Below are positions 6,687 to 8,319 of a DNA stretch of 8,319 nt, piece by piece (the first letter of the stretch is position 1; each line of letters opens with the position of its first letter). A program made the position numbers and the translations under genes. Origin of the DNA: Acetatifactor sp. (GTDB taxonomy: Bacteria; Bacillota; Clostridia; Lachnospirales; Lachnospiraceae); NCBI GenBank assembly GCA_016303085.1, contig JAEDMI010000106.1, positions 1 through 8,319 on the forward strand, given 5' to 3'. Below the pieces are notes generated by a model. The model was not told the origin of the DNA, ran no database searches, and saw only the letters and a list, made by a program, of their open reading frames with translations.

Positions 6687-7445
6687 ATGTACGACCCATA
6701 CAGTGTGTTAGGGGTGAGCAGGAATGCCACCGAGGAAGAAATAAAAAAAGCATATAAGACGCTCAGCAGAAAATATCACCCGGATGCCAATATCAATAAT
6801 CCCAACAAGGATCAGGCAGAGGAGAAGTTCAAGGAAATTCAGGCAGCTTATCAGCAGATTATGAAGGAGAGAACTTCGGGCTTCGGCGGGGCCGGAAATT
6901 ACGGATATAGCGGAAGTTATGGAAGCAACAGCTACGGAAACGGCAGTTCATCGGACGGTTATGGTAATCAGGGCTACGGAGGTTTCGGCTATGGCCCGTT
7001 TGGCGGTTATGGAGGCTTCGGTCAGAGCCAGGAAACAGGATATGAGGAGAATACCTATATCCGTGCGGCGGGAAACTATATTCGTAACGGATATTACAGG
7101 GAGGCCAGAACTACTCTGGACAACATGGGAGAAGCCCGGCGGGATGCAAGGTGGTATTATTACAGCGCCATAGCGCACTCGGGACTGGGAAATAATGTGG
7201 CAGCTTTGGAACACGCAAAGAGGGCAGCGGCCATGGAGCCGGACAATATGAGTTATCGCAGCCTTGTACAACAGTTTGAAAGCGGCGGAAGCTGGTACGA
7301 GCAAAGGCAGGCGGCATACGGTTATCCCTCTTTCGGCAGCGGGAATCTCTGCATGAAGCTCTGTCTCGTGAATATGATTTGCAACTTGTGTTGCTGCGGA
7401 AGCGGCGGCTGTTGCGGTCTCGGTGCACCGGGGATTTACTATTGA
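6687..7445 (+). CDS. J-domain protein with Gly/Tyr-rich linker, TPR-like region and C-terminal cysteine cluster
   Basis: A 252-residue J-protein, expected to stimulate the ATPase of a DnaK-type chaperone. Residues 1-64 are a J domain with the essential HPD at 31-33. Residues 65-112 are low-complexity Gly/Tyr/Phe/Ser/Asn, like a GF region but richer in Tyr. Residues about 120-198 contain TPR-like helices (WYYYSAIAHSGLGN followed by ALEHAKRAAAMEPDN). The tail holds all eight cysteines of the protein within 22 residues (222, 226, 232, 235-237, 242, 243), mixed with hydrophobic residues and glycine. It is not a DnaJ/CbpA orthologue: the DnaJ zinc-finger repeats (CxxCxGxG) and the substrate-binding C-terminal domains are absent. 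GAGGT (6678-6682) lies four bases before the ATG. The cysteine tail could bind a metal, be lipid-modified, or insert at a membrane; its layout recalls eukaryotic cysteine-string protein (J domain plus Cys string). Confidence 0.88.
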   Translation: MYDPYSVLGVSRNATEEEIKKAYKTLSRKYHPDANINNPNKDQAEEKFKEIQAAYQQIMKERTSGFGGAGNYGYSGSYGSNSYGNGSSSDGYGNQGYGGFGYGPFGGYGGFGQSQETGYEENTYIRAAGNYIRNGYYREARTTLDNMGEARRDARWYYYSAIAHSGLGNNVAALEHAKRAAAMEPDNMSYRSLVQQFESGGSWYEQRQAAYGYPSFGSGNLCMKLCLVNMICNLCCCGSGGCCGLGAPGIYY

Positions 7446-7503
7446 TGTTGGACATACCGGTTCAGCTTTTGGGCGGTTCCCTTGTAGATGACAAATTTCA
7501 GAC

Positions 7504-7532
7504 TTGCTTTTTTATCCTGTCTCTACTATAAT
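7504..7532 (+). promoter_or_regulatory. nrdD promoter
   Basis: TTGCTT (7504-7509) and a consensus TATAAT (7527-7532) are separated by 17 bases, the optimal spacing. Transcription would start around 7539, leaving a leader of about 205 bases before nrdD. The two NrdR boxes start at the predicted transcription start, which supports both calls. Confidence 0.75.
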
Positions 7533-7536
7533 TGAA

Positions 7537-7552
7537 ATACAAGATATAGGTA
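7537..7552. promoter_or_regulatory. NrdR box 1
   Basis: The core CAAGATATAG (7540-7549) matches the NrdR box core CwAtATaTwG at every position except the fourth. It overlaps the predicted start of transcription, so bound NrdR would block RNA polymerase. NrdR is the ATP-cone repressor of ribonucleotide reductase genes. Confidence 0.72.
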
Positions 7553-7556
7553 CGAT

Positions 7557-7727
7557 ATGTGGCGTAATCCACAAAATATAGAAAAGAGTCGTATTCGTGA
7601 TATGCTTGCGGTTACGGCTCTTTTTGCGCCGTGGGCGGACAACAGCCAAGAAATCCCGCTACAGTCCGGTTATAAGAGGAAAGAGGCTGAAATTTTTTTG
7701 CCCGCTTGGGAAAAATACAGAGTATAG
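7557..7727 (+). CDS. Candidate small ORF or leader peptide (56 residues) upstream of nrdD
   Basis: An open frame begins ATG TGG CGT (peptide MWRNPQNIEK...) and ends at TAG 7725-7727, coding 56 residues with three Trp, several basic residues and no hydrophobic membrane segment. I do not recognise the product. Points in favour are that it lies inside the predicted nrdD leader, that its stop is 19 bases before the nrdD ATG with nrdD's AGGAG between them (normal operon spacing), and that codon choice is unremarkable. Points against are a weak ribosome binding site (TAGG, about six bases upstream), overlap with NrdR box 2 and with the terminator-like hairpin, and a length at which chance ORFs are common. 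It could be a real small protein, a translated leader that affects the hairpin, or chance. Confidence 0.3.
   Translation: MWRNPQNIEKSRIRDMLAVTALFAPWADNSQEIPLQSGYKRKEAEIFLPAWEKYRV
7569..7584. promoter_or_regulatory. NrdR box 2
   Basis: The core CAAAATATAG (7572-7581) matches CwAtATaTwG at nine of ten positions. It lies 32 bases from box 1 core to core, three helical turns, which is the standard spacing of paired NrdR boxes. Confidence 0.72.
7582..7625 (+). terminator. Terminator-like hairpin in the nrdD leader
   Basis: AAAAGAGTCGTA (7582-7593) pairs with TACGGCTCTTTT (7613-7624) through 12 pairs, one of them G-U, around a 19-base loop. A run of five T (7621-7625) forms the distal end of the stem. 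It lies downstream of the promoter and NrdR boxes and upstream of nrdD, so it would act as an attenuator on nrdD. It could also stop read-through from the J-protein operon, which has no other obvious terminator after 7445. Confidence 0.5.
7693..7715 (+). other. T-run / A-run hairpin before the nrdD ribosome binding site
   Basis: Seven T (7693-7699), G, CCC (7701-7703), GCTT, GGG (7708-7710) and five A (7711-7715) can fold into a stem with a bulged G. It ends 15 bases before the nrdD AGGAG (7731-7735). It may separate the leader structure from the translation start; the evidence is base pairing only. Confidence 0.3.
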
Positions 7728-7746
7728 AACAGGAGAAGAATCGGTT

Positions 7747-8319
7747 ATGAAGATTCAGAAAAGAGACGGACGTGTGGTCCCTTATGAGGAAGAAAAGATT
7801 GTAGCGGCTATCCACAAAGCCAATAACGAGGTGGAAGAAAAGGACAGAGCAGATGAAAAGCTGATTGCGGAGATACTGCTGGCTGTAAAAGATGAGGGTA
7901 AAGAGCTTCAGACTGTAGAACATGTGCAGGATATCATTGAGCAGCATCTGGTGGAGGCAAATAAGTATGTGCTCTCCAAGAAATATATGGTGTACCGTTA
8001 TCAGAGGAGTCTGCTTCGTAAATCCAACACTACGGACGAGTCTATCCTAAAATTGATTCGCAATGAAAACAAAGAACTGGCGGAGGAAAATTCCAACAAG
8101 AATACACGCCTTGCTTCCACCCAGAGAGATTATATTGCAGGAGAAGTGTCTCGGGATGTGACAAGGCGCATGCTTCTGCCCGAACATATTTCGCTGGCCC
8201 ATGACAACGGTGTACTGCACTTCCATGATGCGGATTACTTTATCCAGCCCATTTTTAACTGCTGTCTGATTAACATAAAGGATATGCTGGACAACGGCAC
8301 TTCCATCAATGGGAAGATG
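7747..8319 (+). CDS. nrdD: Anaerobic (class III) ribonucleoside-triphosphate reductase, 3'-truncated by window edge
   Basis: Oxygen-sensitive glycyl-radical enzyme that reduces ribonucleoside triphosphates to deoxyribonucleotides for DNA synthesis without oxygen; it needs the radical-SAM activase NrdG. The first 191 codons are present of a protein usually over 700 residues. Residues about 2-90 form the ATP-cone, the allosteric dATP/ATP site, beginning IQKRDGRVVPYEEEKIVAAI. The catalytic barrel then begins with NSNKNTRLASTQRDYIAGE (from residue 115), LLPEHISLAHDNGVLHFHD (HFHD at 158-161) and the CCLIN block (Cys172-Cys173), where one cysteine is probably an active-site residue. The glycyl-radical C-terminus is beyond the window, and so is any nrdG. 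ATG 7747 is chosen because family similarity begins there and AGGAG (7731-7735) precedes it by 11 bases. The upstream promoter and paired NrdR boxes indicate NrdR repression. Confidence 0.95.
   Translation, partial: MKIQKRDGRVVPYEEEKIVAAIHKANNEVEEKDRADEKLIAEILLAVKDEGKELQTVEHVQDIIEQHLVEANKYVLSKKYMVYRYQRSLLRKSNTTDESILKLIRNENKELAEENSNKNTRLASTQRDYIAGEVSRDVTRRMLLPEHISLAHDNGVLHFHDADYFIQPIFNCCLINIKDMLDNGTSINGKM

Noticed and set aside
7539..7746. Cobalamin or other known riboswitch in the nrdD leader
   Set aside because: I looked for a B12-box-like sequence and for c-di-GMP and preQ1 type conserved cores and saw none.
7612..7947. Antisense open frame of 111 codons across the nrdD leader and 5' end
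   Set aside because: It runs opposite clear NrdD ATP-cone coding sequence, and its peptide shows no known domain.

Overview
The window looks like a chromosomal segment from an anaerobic Firmicute, most probably a gut-type Lachnospiraceae. The grounds are moderate GC content, GGAGG-type ribosome binding sites, genes packed on one strand, an oxygen-independent class III ribonucleotide reductase, and a zinc-ribbon / DUF5685 / J-protein cluster that I associate with that family. The taxonomic call is inference from gene content; no rRNA is present. Every supported gene is on the + strand, and I see no tRNA, rRNA, CRISPR array, insertion sequence or phage gene.

Region 1 (1-2577) is a TldD/TldE metalloprotease pair. 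TldD is cut by the left edge but keeps its HExxxH zinc motif. TldE (PmbA) is complete and lacks the motif, as its family should. The 135-base gap between them holds three consecutive hairpins, the first a 60-base near-palindrome.

Region 2 (2581-5109) is a P2A-type calcium ATPase gene that starts 15 bases after tldE with a good ribosome binding site but is broken twice. About 100 bases of the N-terminal part, including the start of TM1, appear to be missing and the frame shifts there. A second shift lies just before the TGES motif. The last 700 codons are intact and keep all catalytic and most calcium-binding residues, so the damage is either very recent or partly an assembly error.

Region 3 (5110-7445) begins with a spacer carrying four complementary arms that can pair in two exclusive ways, then a plausible promoter. 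A three-gene set follows: a small two-TM zinc-ribbon protein, a DUF5685 protein, and a J-domain protein. The J-protein has a Gly/Tyr-rich linker, a TPR-like region and a C-terminal cysteine cluster. Their spacing suggests one operon. The J-protein resembles eukaryotic cysteine-string proteins in layout, and this is the least understood system in the window.

Region 4 (7446-8319) is the control region and 5' part of nrdD. It has a near-consensus promoter, two NrdR boxes exactly 32 bases apart starting at the predicted transcription start, and a roughly 205-base leader. The leader contains a terminator-like hairpin and a 56-codon candidate small ORF that ends 19 bases before nrdD. This points to two layers of control: NrdR repression and possibly attenuation.
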